Assembly (NCBI GenBank): GCA_014529385.2
Contig: CM043961.1
Span: 17,102,978-17,166,977, forward strand
Reading direction: 5' to 3'
DNA: 64,000 nucleotides
Source: Adiantum capillus-veneris
Taxonomy: Eukaryota > Streptophyta > Polypodiopsida > Polypodiales > Pteridaceae
The notes beneath the pieces are model-generated. The model was given only the letters and a program-made list of their open reading frames with translations. It was not told the origin of the DNA and searched no databases. This document shows, one piece after another, positions 1-11,314 of this stretch. The position numbers were made by a program, and so were the translations under genes. Each line of letters begins with the position of its first letter. The stretch's first letter is position 1.

Positions 1-1024
1 TGATTTTTCAAGCATTGAGGGAGAACAAGCTTTTTCTCAACCAAAAGAAAAGCGAATTCTTCCTACAAGAGATTCAATACCTAGGTCATATTATCTCTAA
101 AGATGGTATCCAAATGGATCCATCAAAGTTAGAGGTAATAAAAGCATGGCCTAACCCAAGAAATCTACATGAGCTAAGAAGCTTTGTTGGTATGTGCGCA
201 TACTATAGACACTTCATAGCAAAATTCTCTCAAGTAGCAGGACCACTACACGACTTAACTAAGAAGAACGTTAAGTTTGTGTGGACTGCTAAGGAGAAAA
301 ATGCTTTTAAAAAGCTCAAACAGAAGCTTATTTCTCAACCAGTCCTCGTGCTTCCGGATCTCTCAAAGCCATTTGAGGTCCAATGTGATGCTTGTGGTGA
401 TTGCCTTGGAGCAGTTTTGCTTCAATAAGGGCATGCCATAGCATATGAGAGCCGAAGGATCAATATTGATGAACGAGTCTTGGGCATTTATGAGAAAGAG
501 CTTTTAGCTGTTCTACATGCCCTAGACACATGGAAGCACTACCTATTGGGGACTCCATTTATCCTACGAACCGACCACCAAAGTCTCAAGTATTTCATGA
601 CGCAAACCAAGCTTTCCGACAAACAAATGAGATGGGCAAATTTTCATTCGCAATTTAATTTCCATATTGCTCACATAGCTCGTAAGCACAATCAAGTGGC
701 CGATGCACTTTCAAGACGACCCAAAGTTAATGCGGTGTCTATAGCTACTCACAATGATCTATCCTCTATGATAGATGAGTATGCTACTGAACCTGACTTT
801 AGAGACATAATGTCAGCCCTTGCTTTGGGGAAGAAAGAGGAACCATTCACCTTGCAGGATGGTTATCTTCTCCACGGAAATAGGCTATGTGTTACCCATT
901 CCCTTCGTGAAAAAGTTATGTATGAATCCCATGCTCCTCCCTATGCGGGGGCATAGAGGTATTCAACCTAGTCTTCGAGGAGTAGAGACGTACTTCTATT
1001 GGCCTACCATGAAAGTGGACATAC
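1..1024 (+). pseudogene. Chromovirus (Ty3/gypsy) pol fragment: RT end, RNase H, integrase zinc-finger start
   Basis: The window opens inside a reverse transcriptase. The frame 15-428 holds the RT C-terminus (YLGHIISKDGI, then LHELRSFVGMCAYYRHFI) and the first RNase H strand (FEVQCDACGDCLGAVLLQ), closed by TAA at 426. The frame 480-956 continues RNase H with YEKELLAVLHAL, RTDHQSLKYF and the terminal RKHNQVADALSRR. After a frame change in a G run near 945, the integrase zinc finger starts (HRGIQPSLRG, YFYWPTMKVD). The coding stops at 1024, where a solo LTR is inserted; the rest of the integrase resumes at 3714. Order and motifs are those of plant chromoviruses. It is a dead copy: one stop and at least one frameshift. 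Confidence 0.9.
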
Positions 1025-2724
1025 TGATAGCCGTTTTTTCGGCTCTTTGTAATTGCCACAGTGAGTTACCTCACCCTACCAAAATCACCCAAACACTGTG
1101 GCTATCCCTACCATTTCACTGTACATAGGCGTGCGTGAGTCACGGGACTTTTCCCTTATCTTCTTAAAAACCCTCAGCTAGCTAGTCACTGGGCTAGGTG
1201 AGCCAAAAAAAATAAAAAAAATAAAAAAATAAAAGTATATTATGGCCTCTTTGTGTGTAAATATTTCATTGTATATATGGCCTAAATATAGGGATTTTTT
1301 ATAATTATTTTGGTATTTTATTTAAATATTTCTACTTAGGTGTGTGTTTTATTAAACCTATGTACACCTTCTTTCATCCTCTTACACCATAATTTTATTT
1401 TTTTGCCAATATGTACATACTCTAACCTCATATTTTTCCTTTATACAAATCACTCCCACATTTTCACCCTCACCCTCGTGAAAACAAAAAATTGATTTCT
1501 ACTCATTGGTTACTTTTATTATATTATTTACTTGCATACATTTTCCTCTTTCACCCAAAATAATTCAAGGAGGGACCATATCATATGATTCCAATATCTT
1601 TCCATATCCATAACTCCTCCATATTTTTATCATTATTTTTACTCATTATTCTAACACCATGTACTCATTGAGCTAAAGTCCATGAATAGTCCATACACTA
1701 GTCCCACCATATATATATTTCTTATTTCACCAATAATCCTCCTCCATGCATGGGTCAAGGGCAACTTGAATGCTTTGTATTATAATATGACAAAGGAGGG
1801 GCTCACTCTTGGATGCATTGTACAAATTCAACAAAGGAGGGGACCACTAAAAGACTTTTGCAGGCCTAAAAAACAGGCTTTTTGGTGAGAATTTTGGCAC
1901 CTATCTCCACTCCGAATTTGGAGCGGTGGTCAAAAGAGAAAATGTAGCCCACGCTCTGAATAATCACCCCAAATTTTTTCATGATTTTTGGAGCTACCAG
2001 CTGTGAGCTATGATTTTTTTAGTGGACCCCAGTTTTCCCATGCTATGCAGCCACACTCTCTCTTCCACTTTATCATTTTCCTCTTTCACACACACTTCTC
2101 CACTCATCATCCCCATCTCTCTCACCACTCCTCTCTGCACACTACTCACCTTCTCCTCAACCTTGAAGAATAAGAGAAACCATGGTGAACTCATACCTCC
2201 CACACACAATTCCATTCCAAAATTGACCACCTAGTCTCATTTTTCCTCCTCCAAATTACCCATATCTATCAAAAAACCACAAAATTCAGCCTCTTCTCTT
2301 AAAAGACAGCATCATGGTGGTTGATTACTCAGCTTCAATTACCTTGTCTCTCAAGGAAGGTCAAGAGTGGAGAAAAAATGTACCGTCAAAGCTAGTGGAC
2401 CGTCAACAAGCGTCAAAATTGGCCCTACTCAAGACACTTGGAGCATCAACCTTGTAAGAAATCCACCTTTTCTTACCTCTTAAGAGTTTTTCTTCCTTAT
2501 TTGTATCCTACATGGATACTCCCATTGTAAATATTCAATTCCATTTGTAAATTAATACTAACTCTACTAACACTAACCCACTATGAAAAGTCCTATCACC
2601 TCCATTTCTCTCCTCTCTCTTTCCCCACCAACTTCTTGATAATTCCAAGCAAAAGAAATTAGATAAATTGCTGAAAATCTAACCCAACCATGGTTAGAGG
2701 AGTAACCCTAGCCTTCAAAATTGC

Positions 2725-2733
2725 TATAAAAAG
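2725..2733 (+). promoter_or_regulatory. TATA-like box of the solo LTR
   Basis: TATAAAAAG in the second half of the 2.7-kb LTR is followed about 30 bases later by a purine-rich stretch. It would divide the LTR into a long U3 (~1.7 kb) and a ~0.95-kb R-U5. Predicted from sequence only. Confidence 0.45.
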
Positions 2734-3391
2734 AGGGTGTAGCTAGCATAAAAGGGGGGAAGCCATAAGCAAGAGCACTATGCTATAGCTTGAGAAGCCA
2801 AGCTCAACCTCTCTAGAAGGAGCTCTTGAGTGGAAGCTCATTGTCTTATGCATGTGCATGTGTTGTAATAGGGGATTAGCAAGGGAAATCTATGCCATTG
2901 TAAGAGAGAGAGTGATCATTCAATTGAGAGTAGGAAATCTATCATTTCTCCTACTAGTGTAAGCCCAACATTCGCTGAATCAAGGAGGGTGGATTTGGAC
3001 TAATCTTGGATATTTTGTCTCCCTTCCAACGTGAAGTAATGGACAACAATGATGCGTAAGTGTCTTGGTGTTTTTTTTAAAGTTCTTGATAGCTTGTCTC
3101 TGGTGTTGTCATCAATCTAGCCATAAATCCCACATACTGTAAGAGGGCGACAGGGTGGAGAGGACTCCCCTGGCCTTAAGACAGTGATTGGGGTGGCTTT
3201 TCTAGTGATGTGTTGTGGTGAAATTTACGCAAGCTATGTTGAACAAGTACTAATCTCACTTTGATTTGTCATGACAGATTTGTAAGAAGGTATTAATGCA
3301 ACAAGCACCCCCTCCCCCTTTCTCTCTCTTTCTTAAATATATAGTTGTGTTTGCTTGATCATCGCCGATACGTTTCAAAGCAGCCCGAGCA

Positions 3392-3394
<3 letters not shown>

Positions 3395-3439
<45 letters not shown>

Positions 3440-3452
3440 ATCTCTCTCTCTC
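3395..3452. repeat. (CT)n microsatellite
   Basis: CT dinucleotides with a few CTAT interruptions, inside the R/U5 part of the solo LTR. Confidence 0.97.
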
Positions 3453-3713
3453 GTGTTTTAGTGTGTGAGAGTATTCCATTGGTGTTAGGGTTAGTGTAAT
3501 TCCTTGCTTGTTTGTGGGTTGCTCTAACGATTCTCCTCTTTTGCGTCCTAGTTCGCTCTTAAACTAGGTGGTGCCCCTTGTGTAGTTGGGATTTGGCGGT
3601 GGGTTTGTTGTTTTGGTTTGTGTTGTGTTGTGCCCCAACCCCATTGAGCAGCACGGGAGCCTTGAAGGGTGTCTAGAGGCCACTCTTCTTGTTGCCCGCC
3701 CCGGACCGCCTCA

Positions 3714-4911
3714 ATACAAGAGTATGTTTCAAAATGTGTAGTATGCCAAAAGACCAAGTATGATAGAGGAAAGCAACCTGGATTACTCCAGCCATTGCCT
3801 ATTCCAAATTCACCATGGGAGAGTATATCCATGGATTTCATCTCTGGATTACCCAAGTCGATCCATGGGGAATACAGGAATATAGACAATAGTTGACAGG
3901 TTTAGCAAGCAAGCACATTTTATTCTTGTCAAAAAGACTATTAAGGCACATCAAATGGCAACTCTCTTCATATCTCAGATTTTTAAGCACCATGGATTAC
4001 CCACATCCATCGTGTCAGATAGAGATCCTAGAATGACCAGTAATTTCTGGAAAGGTCTCTTTGAAAATCTAGGAACAAGAATGAATTTCTCTTCAGCCTA
4101 TCACCCACAAACGGATGGCCAAAGTGAGATAGCCAATCTTACGATACTTAATCTACTCAAAACTTATGTTACCGAAGTAGATCAATGCTCACAATGGGAA
4201 AAGTAATTACCTCTTGTAGAGTATGCCTACAATAATACTGTACATACTTCTACGGGAAAAGCACCTTTTGAGATCATTGAGGGAAGACCTAAAAGTCCCT
4301 TGCTACTCAAAGTACATGGGAAGATCTTCGCCACCGATGAGTATAGCCGTGACCTACAAGAATCTTTTCAAAAGATTAGGGAAAGTATATCCATCTCTCA
4401 ACAAAGGCAAAAAGTGGCTTCTGATAAGCACATAAGAGCCTTAATGTTCAAAGAAAATGATTGGGTCTTACTCAAGTTTCCTAAGGCTCGATTAAGGCAA
4501 ACGACGGGCAAAAATCCTACGGGCCATCAAAAGTAGTATGCTAAACTAGCAAAAAGATACTATGGTCCTTTCTAAATCTTGAAGTCCATCAATGAGACGG
4601 CTTATCAACTCAAGTTGCCGAACCATTGGCTCATACACAATTCCTTTCATGTAAGCCTACTTAAGCCCTACAAAGGAGAGCCACCAACTGAACCAATTAT
4701 TGAAGACCCTCTCGAAGTTGAAGACCAAGAAGAGGTGCTACAACCCGAAGCTGTCCTTCGGCATGAAGACAAGGTACTACGACATAAGATTATCTGACGG
4801 TATCTTATGAAGTTCAAAAATTATCCCTTTGAAGATGCTAGATGGATGCAAGGAATACAAATTAAGGATAGTATGAACCTTGTCAATGCTTACGATGCTA
4901 CATTAGAGTAA
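3714..4911 (+). pseudogene. Chromovirus integrase core, C-terminus and chromodomain (second half of the split pol)
   Basis: Continues the fragment 1-1024 after the solo LTR. The zinc-finger end is CVVCQKTKYDRGKQ, then the catalytic core: SMDFISGLPKS carries the first Asp, IVSDRDPRM the second, and AYHPQTDGQSE the catalytic Glu. The C-terminal part includes STGKAPFEI (frame changed), HIRALMFKENDWVLLKF and the HNSFHVSLLKPYKGE block. A chromodomain-like tail follows (YLMKFKNYPFEDARWM at ~4800-4850), with the stop at 4909. Stops or frame changes lie near 3890, 4204, 4535 and 4797. The chromodomain assigns it to the chromoviruses; a closely similar minus-strand relic lies at 35101-36200. Confidence 0.9.
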
Positions 4912-4977
4912 GCAAATGTATAAATTTCTTTTACATGACTCATGTTTTTGTCTTATAAGACTAGTCCTCGTTTTAAT

Positions 4978-5270
4978 TGTGCACAAATTTAACTAGTATG
5001 CATGCTTAGAATCATGTTTGTGATGACGACGTCTCTCAAACACCAAGTAGAATTTGTCACTCTACTTTGGGAGAATGAAATGGACTAAATTGCAGACATG
5101 CTTGCGGCAGCTATGTCTCCCAAGCACCAAATGGATTAGTCATCCATCTTGGAAAGATGTCGTAGGGTAAAAAGGGATCCTTTACCCGCTAAGTAAAATT
5201 GACTAATGACTAAGGCTTTATCTCTTCTACCTCATAGTCGAGGACGACTATGATTCCAAGAGAGAGGTAA
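4978..5270 (+). repeat. Chromovirus 3' untranslated region, copy 1
   Basis: Non-coding DNA between the pol stop and the LTR, ending in a purine-rich AAGAGAGAGGTAA that can serve as polypurine tract. The block is repeated, diverged, at 6883-7180; shared words include ACACCAAGTAG, GTCACTCTACTTTGG, GATGTCGTAGGGTAA and AGGACGACTATGATT. Confidence 0.8.
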
Positions 5271-6882
5271 TGTCATAAAATCTAATATCTAAGCAACCCA
5301 AATGATTTTCTCATATTAAATTGATCATTTAATGTGGGAGAATAAACGGGAACAAGTGTCAAGATATAGACATGTGCTTATAGATCTATCTCAACACGGG
5401 GCCAATGGTAAAGGGGCCCAAATGAGAGATGGTCTATCAAAGAGCAAGGCTAACAAATGGAGCATAAGACCTTAGGGTTAGCTTCATTGAAGACCTCCAA
5501 TAATGTGTGTAAAAGGACTTTGACCTTAGGTAAGCTAGGGCTGAGCTTGAGGCACGGGAATCCGACCCAGCTCGAGGTGCTTGTCCTGCTTGTCATGCTT
5601 GATGACTAAGGTGCTTGATGATTGAGGTGCTTGAGATGCTTGAGGTGATTAATTATTGAGATGCTTGAGGTGCTTGACATGCTTGATATGCTAAGGTTGC
5701 ACTTGAGGTGAGAACCCAACCCAAGCTTAAAGTGCTTAAGGGCCAAGCTTGTGGTGGGAACTGGGCCTATGCATGAGGGGCTTGAGGTGTCAAAAAGTCA
5801 AATATTCAATCCCTACAAGGAGGGGGCGAGCCCTACATGAGGGGGGATGAGAGAGAACACCCACACACTCACACAAGGCATGCATGGTACAAAGAAAGCA
5901 GAAGGGACACTTGTCAAGTTCCTCCTCATGTTGCCCTCATGGTGTGCCTGAAGCCTATTGCTTGGCCACCCAAGGGGTCCAACGATAATTTATGATATTT
6001 AATTAATTGATTTTGCATTTATCAAGTGCTCTCTCCCAAAGGGGAAAGGGGGACACTTGTCCCAAGGCTACCCTTGTTGCTTGTAATGTCTCCTGCTTGT
6101 GATTGGCTAGGCCTGGAGGGGTCCAATGAGCTTCAAGCATGAGCTACAAGGGGGGGTCGACCCAAGCAAGCTAGGGGGTTGCTTAGGGGTATACTCACCC
6201 ACACACACTCACAAACACTCTCATTGTGTGCTATGCAAAGTGCAAGAGCTCCCTCTCCTTCTCCAAGCAAGTAGAGGTTGAGAACATACACCAACACTCT
6301 TGGATATGGAGTGCAAATCCAACCAAGAGCCATGCTTCAATGCTTAAGCTTGCCATCTCCTTCTTCTTTATTACTATGCTATTATGTATGCTAGCAACAA
6401 GAGTTATGATAATTCTTTCTCCTACGAAATGTTTCTTCTTCCTCTTCCCTACCCTCATTCCCTGCTAGCTCTCTCCACCTTTGAAGGTGTTTGAGGTCTT
6501 GGGACTGAGGCTTGGGATAGTTAAAGCTTTCTTCAAGTTTATGTTATGTTTGTGATGCATGAAGCTTTCCATCTTCATTGCATCACCTAGGTCACAAGGA
6601 ACACAAAGATTGTATTGTAACAAGTCTCTCTTAATGGGAGAAATCATAATACAAATGCCTATTGGAGGGGGGACCGGCTCCACATAAATCCGGTCCTCAA
6701 CTGTTGTCATGTTCTCTAAATTCTCTCTCTTGCAAAAGTATTGTTCATGCCAAGTTAAATAATTGCTATGATTATGTTGCTGTCTTCAATTATGTTCACC
6801 CGCTATGCTCACAAAGTCATTTCTCAAAAGTACTCTCATTAATTTCCGCTACTCTCAAATTAAATAGGCCAATTTCATTACA
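5271..6882 (+). repeat. Chromovirus LTR (copy 1), about 1.6 kb
   Basis: Begins TGTCATAAAATC directly after the purine tract and ends CATTACA. The first bases recur at 7181, and parts recur at 30068-31103 (plus) and 31120-32134 (minus). The stretch 5567-5800 is an irregular tandem of words such as GCTTGAGGTGCTTGA. No primer-binding site follows the LTR; instead a second copy of the 3' untranslated block begins immediately. I see no TATA box I would commit to. Short open frames in it are not conserved between copies. Confidence 0.75.
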
Positions 6883-7180
6883 ATTGTTGTGCACAAATTG
6901 AATGAGTATACATGCTTAGGATCATGTTTGTGGAGATGACGTCTCCCAAACACCAAGTAGGACTTGTCACTCTACTTTGGAAGTATGATATGGACTATAG
7001 AGCAGGGATGCTTGCGATAGACGGTGTCTCTCAAGCACCAAGTGGACTAGTCATCCACTCTGGCATGATGTCGTAGGGTAACAAGGGATCCTCTACCCGC
7101 TAAGTAAAATGGACTAATGAGTATGCTTTACCCTCCTTACCTCATAGTCAAGGACGACTATGATTTCAAGACAGAGGTAA
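6883..7180 (+). repeat. Chromovirus 3' untranslated region, copy 2
   Basis: Diverged repeat of 4978-5270, starting at a shared GTGCACAAATT and ending with a purine tract ACAGAGGTAA before the next LTR. It lies directly against the end of LTR copy 1, so nearly the whole internal region that should separate two LTRs is missing. Confidence 0.75.
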
Positions 7181-7763
7181 TGTCATAAAATCTAATATCT
7201 AACTTTTCCAAATGATTTTCTCATGTTAAACTGATCATTTACTATGGGGAGATAAAAGGGAAACAAGAGTTAGAATGTAGATATGTGCTTGTAGACATAC
7301 CTCAACCATGGGCCTAAATGAGAGATATGTTATCTCTAAGTAGAGGCCAAAAAGGAGATAGTCTACCAAAGAGCTAGGTGCCATAAGTGTTTTAAGCTCA
7401 CCTCACCATGGGACCAAGAGGAGAGATGATTGCATCTCATTAAGGGTCCATAATGGAGGCAGCTTAACAAAGAGCAAGATGCACTTAATGAAGCTCTAAA
7501 AGACCTTAGGGTTGGCTTCATTAAAGTCTCAAAAGTAAGTGTTAAAAGCCTTAAGACATCGTCTTTAATTTTTAACTTTAGTCAATTAATGTCCAAGCAG
7601 GCAAGGGGGCAGCTTGCTTACGCAGGGGGCCTGCCTGCTTACCAAGTTTAAAGAACTAGCTACAAAGAACGGGGCGAGCCCTACAAACGAGGGAGGTAGG
7701 TAGTGTGTGTGCACCTCACCAAGGGCCCATACTCTCATGGGAGGAAAGGGGCCACATGCCAAG
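7181..7763 (+). repeat. Chromovirus LTR (copy 2), 5' part only
   Basis: Starts TGTCATAAAATC like copy 1 and runs collinearly, with substitutions and indels, for about 580 bases. It is then cut by the start of the large Athila/Tat-like element at 7764. The sequence on the other side of that element (from 30068) is also this LTR family, but it is not a clean continuation. Confidence 0.7.
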
Positions 7764-8674
7764 TGTTAGCAGCAGGCTAACTTGAATACCATTTGTCGGA
7801 GCTCTCATTGTAACAACATTTATTATTTTGATAAATTGAAAATATTGTAATTCCTATTTTCCAAATAAATATTGTAATTGATGAGCCGGGGCTACAAGCT
7901 TCCATATTGTATCAACCTGTCTTTAGTTAGAGCTTCCAGATTATTAGTTTTGATCACCAAAAACCTTGGCTAAGGTATAAAAGGTAATTTTTTGTAAGTT
8001 TTTCATAAGTTTTGGATACTGAAATACAGCGTAAGCTAATGGTGCTCACTTCTCTCCTTCTCATGCTTCGCTACTCCCTCCCCGGTTGTCACATTCCAGT
8101 CGCGTTTGTTGTGTTGCAACCATAGGTAAGAGCTCTACGCATTGACATAATTATTTCACAGCATATCGTAGCTTTTGGACGCTTGCCGACCCACAACCTA
8201 ATCTCATCATAAGTAGAAATTTACACTTCAAAATAAAAAACTAAGTATAAGCGGGGTATTGGGGCATCATTGCTAAGCATTTAGATGCATTCTGGGTCGA
8301 AAATGATTAGGTAAAAAATCTACTGCTGTTAATAATTGTGATTTTTGTACTTGACCTAAAGTGAGATTTGAGACCATAAGCATGTGTGTTTAGGTCTTAC
8401 AAACATTTCTTAGAATTTTTGTTACATTTGGATGTCATTTGATGTTGTAACGGATGTGATTTGTTTGTCGATGAGCGATTGGTTTTTGGTGATTTCAGTC
8501 ACTTGAGTATAGCCTGAGTTAGATGCGAGTTGTTGTTGTTTTCCAAGATATTAACAACCTCTTGTAGGCTCTATGCACTACTCGAGTCAGCTTCGTCCCA
8601 TGGATTGACAATTTATTCGTGGTTCTCGCTATGTGTACAATAAGATAGGAGTGAGGTTAGACACCCGTCCCACA
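7764..8674 (+). repeat. 5' LTR of the Athila/Tat-like element
   Basis: 911 bp, from TGTTAGCAGC to CGTCCCACA. Its partner is 29161-30067. A TATA-like GGTATAAAAGG lies near 7972, and a GT-rich segment with AGGTAAGAGCTCTACGC (near 8124) resembles an exon/donor junction. The LTR also holds a half-like form of the AT-rich palindrome found in the leader (near 8326). Confidence 0.9.
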
Positions 8675-8676
8675 TT

Positions 8677-8696
8677 TGGCGCCGCTGTCAGGGATC
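8677..8696 (+). other. Primer-binding site, tRNA-Asp type
   Basis: TGGCGCCGCTGTCAGGG begins two bases after the LTR. It matches the complement of the plant tRNA-Asp 3' end (TGGCGCCGTTGCCGGGG) with a few mismatches. This primer is typical of Athila and related Ty3/gypsy lineages. Confidence 0.85.
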
Positions 8697-9368
8697 GAAG
8701 AGACCTAAACTAGGGAAAAACACGAGAGTCTTGTGAAGTTATCCTTTAACTTCCTCTAAGATCTCCTAGAGTAAAAACTTTCTTTTTCAAACCGCATAGC
8801 TTAAGATTGTCGTCTTTTGCTGTGTAGGGGTAGCTTGGAAGTAATCGTACTTGCTGAGTATTTTTAGGATTGTAGGATTGTAGAATTAGATTAGAATTTT
8901 GAGAATGATTCATGGACAAGACAAGTTTTAAGATCAATGCTCAAGAAACAATAAAAAACAAGAAAACGAGTGTTTGTGGATGCTTTCCACAAACCATTGC
9001 AGTAGAACCTACGAGTAGGGTAAGTAGAATCCGAGGTGGATTTCAGAACATTGCTCTCTCCAAAGGAATCAATTGTGAGTTGTTATGTGAAGTTGCAAAA
9101 TTTCAAGTCTACGGCTAGAAATAGCACCAGAAGACTGTCAACCACTCAATCCGACTGGACAGTATGCTTTAAACGTTGTATGAGCCAGTGGGTAAGATCA
9201 AGGACCCATTGAGATAAAAATTTCAAGAGTTTGCAAAAACTCAGATTATTTACTTTTTCATGACATTTTAGGCCAAATTAAGTTTTGACTTGACTCAGAG
9301 GCTTAAAATAGCTCATGAAAAGACTGTCTAGTGAAAAAGTTCAAAAAAGTGTTCATTTTGGGCCTAAA
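8697..9368 (+). other. Leader of the Athila/Tat-like element, no gene recognised
   Basis: Between the primer site and the palindromic array. A 68-codon frame at 8912-9118 resembles nothing I know and has no support. A single half-site GATTATTTACTT occurs near 9244. Confidence 0.5.
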
Positions 9369-10246
9369 GTAAATAATCGCGATTATTTACTTCTGGCTCA
9401 AAAGTGACCAAGGTTGATACCACAGACTCTATGCATGCGTACAAACAACTTTTGTAAAGGCACATAGAATTTGGATCACCAAACTGACCAAAAACTAGGT
9501 AAAAACTAAATTCTGTACTGATTTTCGAGAACTTAAGTGTAAATTAATAATTTTTTTTTCAAACTCAATGAAATTTGATTCATAGCTTTATATTGATGTG
9601 ATAAACATGTGTATATGCTCAATTGACAAAAAAGATGCAAAAATTTGCCAGAAGTAAATAATCGTGATTATTTATATCTATCCCATTTTTCAACTTTTTT
9701 TACCAAGTCAGCATACCATTAGCTTTAGCATGTTATAATAAGCCCAAAAATTAAATTTGGTAAGATTTGGATCATTGGATTGAAAATTGTGGCCAAATTT
9801 GTAAAGTCAGTCTTCAAATACAAAACTGACGACCATTTGAACAAAAATTGTCCAAACTTGATGAAACTTGGCTAGGGAGCTTAAGTTGAGATACTTAACA
9901 GATCTGTGTCAAGATTGGGACAAAAACTTGCAAAAAAATAGATGTAGTAAATAATCGTAATTATTTACATCTGCTACAAAAATTGATAATCTTGTTTGAG
10001 TATACCACAAAGTCAAGCATATCAAGTAGACCACACAAATCAATTTTGGTGAAATTTGGATCAAAAAAGTGAGACTTAAGCCAGATTCTTGAAAACCGAG
10101 TCTGCGGACACGAAATAGTTGATAACTTGAACAAATTTTATTCAAACTTGGTGAAAATTGTCCAAAGACCTTAACAATTGCATGCTTGGCAAATCGAGCC
10201 AAAAAGTGCAAAAATTTGAGAAAAGTAAATAATTGTGATTATTTAC
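9369..10246 (+). repeat. Leader array: four ~285-bp degenerate units, each with a 22-bp palindrome
   Basis: The half-site GTAAATAATCG followed by its inverse complement CGATTATTTAC occurs perfectly at 9369-9390, and with one to three changes at 9653-9674, 9947-9968 and 10225-10246. Spacings are 284, 294 and 278 bases. Between palindromes, further words recur in phase, such as GAATTTGGATCA (near 9468), AGATTTGGATCA (near 9766) and AAATTTGGATCA (near 10052). This identifies diverged tandem repeats rather than isolated palindromes. A second array of the same kind is at 24958-25550. Confidence 0.85.
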
Positions 10247-10578
10247 TACTGCTACACAGAGACACCAATTTTGACTTTTGAATTTGTACAATGTTAGACC
10301 AACATAATACAAGGCCACTGGGCAATTTTGGGTTCAATCGGATCCAAATTGGTGCATGTTCACTCAGTTTCCAGGTTGCAGATTAGTCCTTTGACTTTTT
10401 GCAAAAGTAGAATATGAAAGTCTCAACTGCTCACTCACTCAGCTCAATTTGAAGTGATACACATAGACCAGTCACAATAGTTAGCAAGAATTGTACAGTC
10501 TTTGTGAAAGAATAGCTAACTTGATTAAAATTGATACAAGAATCAGGTTGCAGATAGGAATTGAAAGCTTGATCGAAG

Positions 10579-11289
10579 TTGCATCCAAGTCAAGGGAGAC
10601 AACAAGTCAATCCGACGGTAAGTACTCTATCCAGGGCTTCACAAGTCTATATGAACCTTAGATATGGTCGTATACTAGCAAATCAAGGAATATTTGGAGA
10701 GACCTCTAGTAGAGTATCCACCGAAGAAAGTGTGAATCAAGGCAATCCCTTGCACACTATCCTTGAAGAAGTCTCAGAAACTTTTTCAGATTAACATATG
10801 AAATGTCTTTCTATTCGACTCATTCAAAAACCGGAACGACAGTGCGTTATAAGCATAAATCGCCATGGAGCTGAAGAGTATGCTAATTGCATTGATGACC
10901 ATGGTATCGAGTTTGAAGAGGAAATCAGAGCAAGCAAACAAGGAAAAATATACATGGATAGAAACGGAACTCAGTATTTACAAGTCGAAATTCTTGATGT
11001 GATAGACAAATGGGGGTTATAGGTAAATACCATAATTCCAAACATGGCAGCAAAAGAAGGACCACCAGCTTTAGAATTCGAGGGATACTATCAAGTTGAC
11101 TTGAAGCCTTTGAAACGGCTTAGTACGGATAATCCTAGTATCGGAGTCTATTGTTGGGAAGATAGAAACGTAAAAGATCTTCTATGGACTTCTCATGCCA
11201 AATCAAGACAGCTAACGTCCATGAAGATCATTTATATCTACAAAATCAAAGATAAGGGATCAACAAATCTACCAAACCTACCTGTTTAG
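10579..11289 (+). pseudogene. N-terminal part of the gag polyprotein, function of this part unknown
   Basis: Three open segments in one frame (10579-10794, 10798-11022, 11044-11289) are separated only by single stops, so one ancestral frame is likely. It starts about 330 bases after the last leader palindrome. I recognise no domain; the last segment includes FEGYYQVDLKPLKRL and GVYCWEDRNVKDLLW. A frameshift near 11300 leads into the capsid region. It could be a separate leader protein instead of the gag N-terminus. Confidence 0.5.
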
Positions 11290-11314
11290 GGATTGTTATA
11301 ACAATAATTTTTTT

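Larger units (their letters stand above)
1025..3713 (+). mobile_element. Solo LTR, about 2.7 kb, inserted in a chromovirus integrase
   Basis: The block starts TGATAGCCG and ends GACCGCCTCA, the TG...CA ends of an LTR. ATAC (1021-1024) is repeated just after it (3714-3717), and one more base would match if a single substitution is allowed, so a 4-5 bp target-site duplication is likely. Removing the block brings the two halves of the interrupted integrase together in one frame. Inside I see no coding domain, primer site or second LTR. A TATA-like box with the CA/TG ends supports a solo LTR left by recombination. Its length is large for an LTR and recalls Ogre/Tat-type elements, but the family is not identified. 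Confidence 0.8.

Noticed and set aside
1682-2234. Short ORFs on both strands within 1.6-2.3 kb
   Set aside because: Inside the solo LTR, with no motifs.
9369-10246. Evenly spaced palindromes considered as CRISPR-like array
   Set aside because: Spacing of ~285 bp with related sequence between repeats, in a plant retrotransposon leader; no cas genes.
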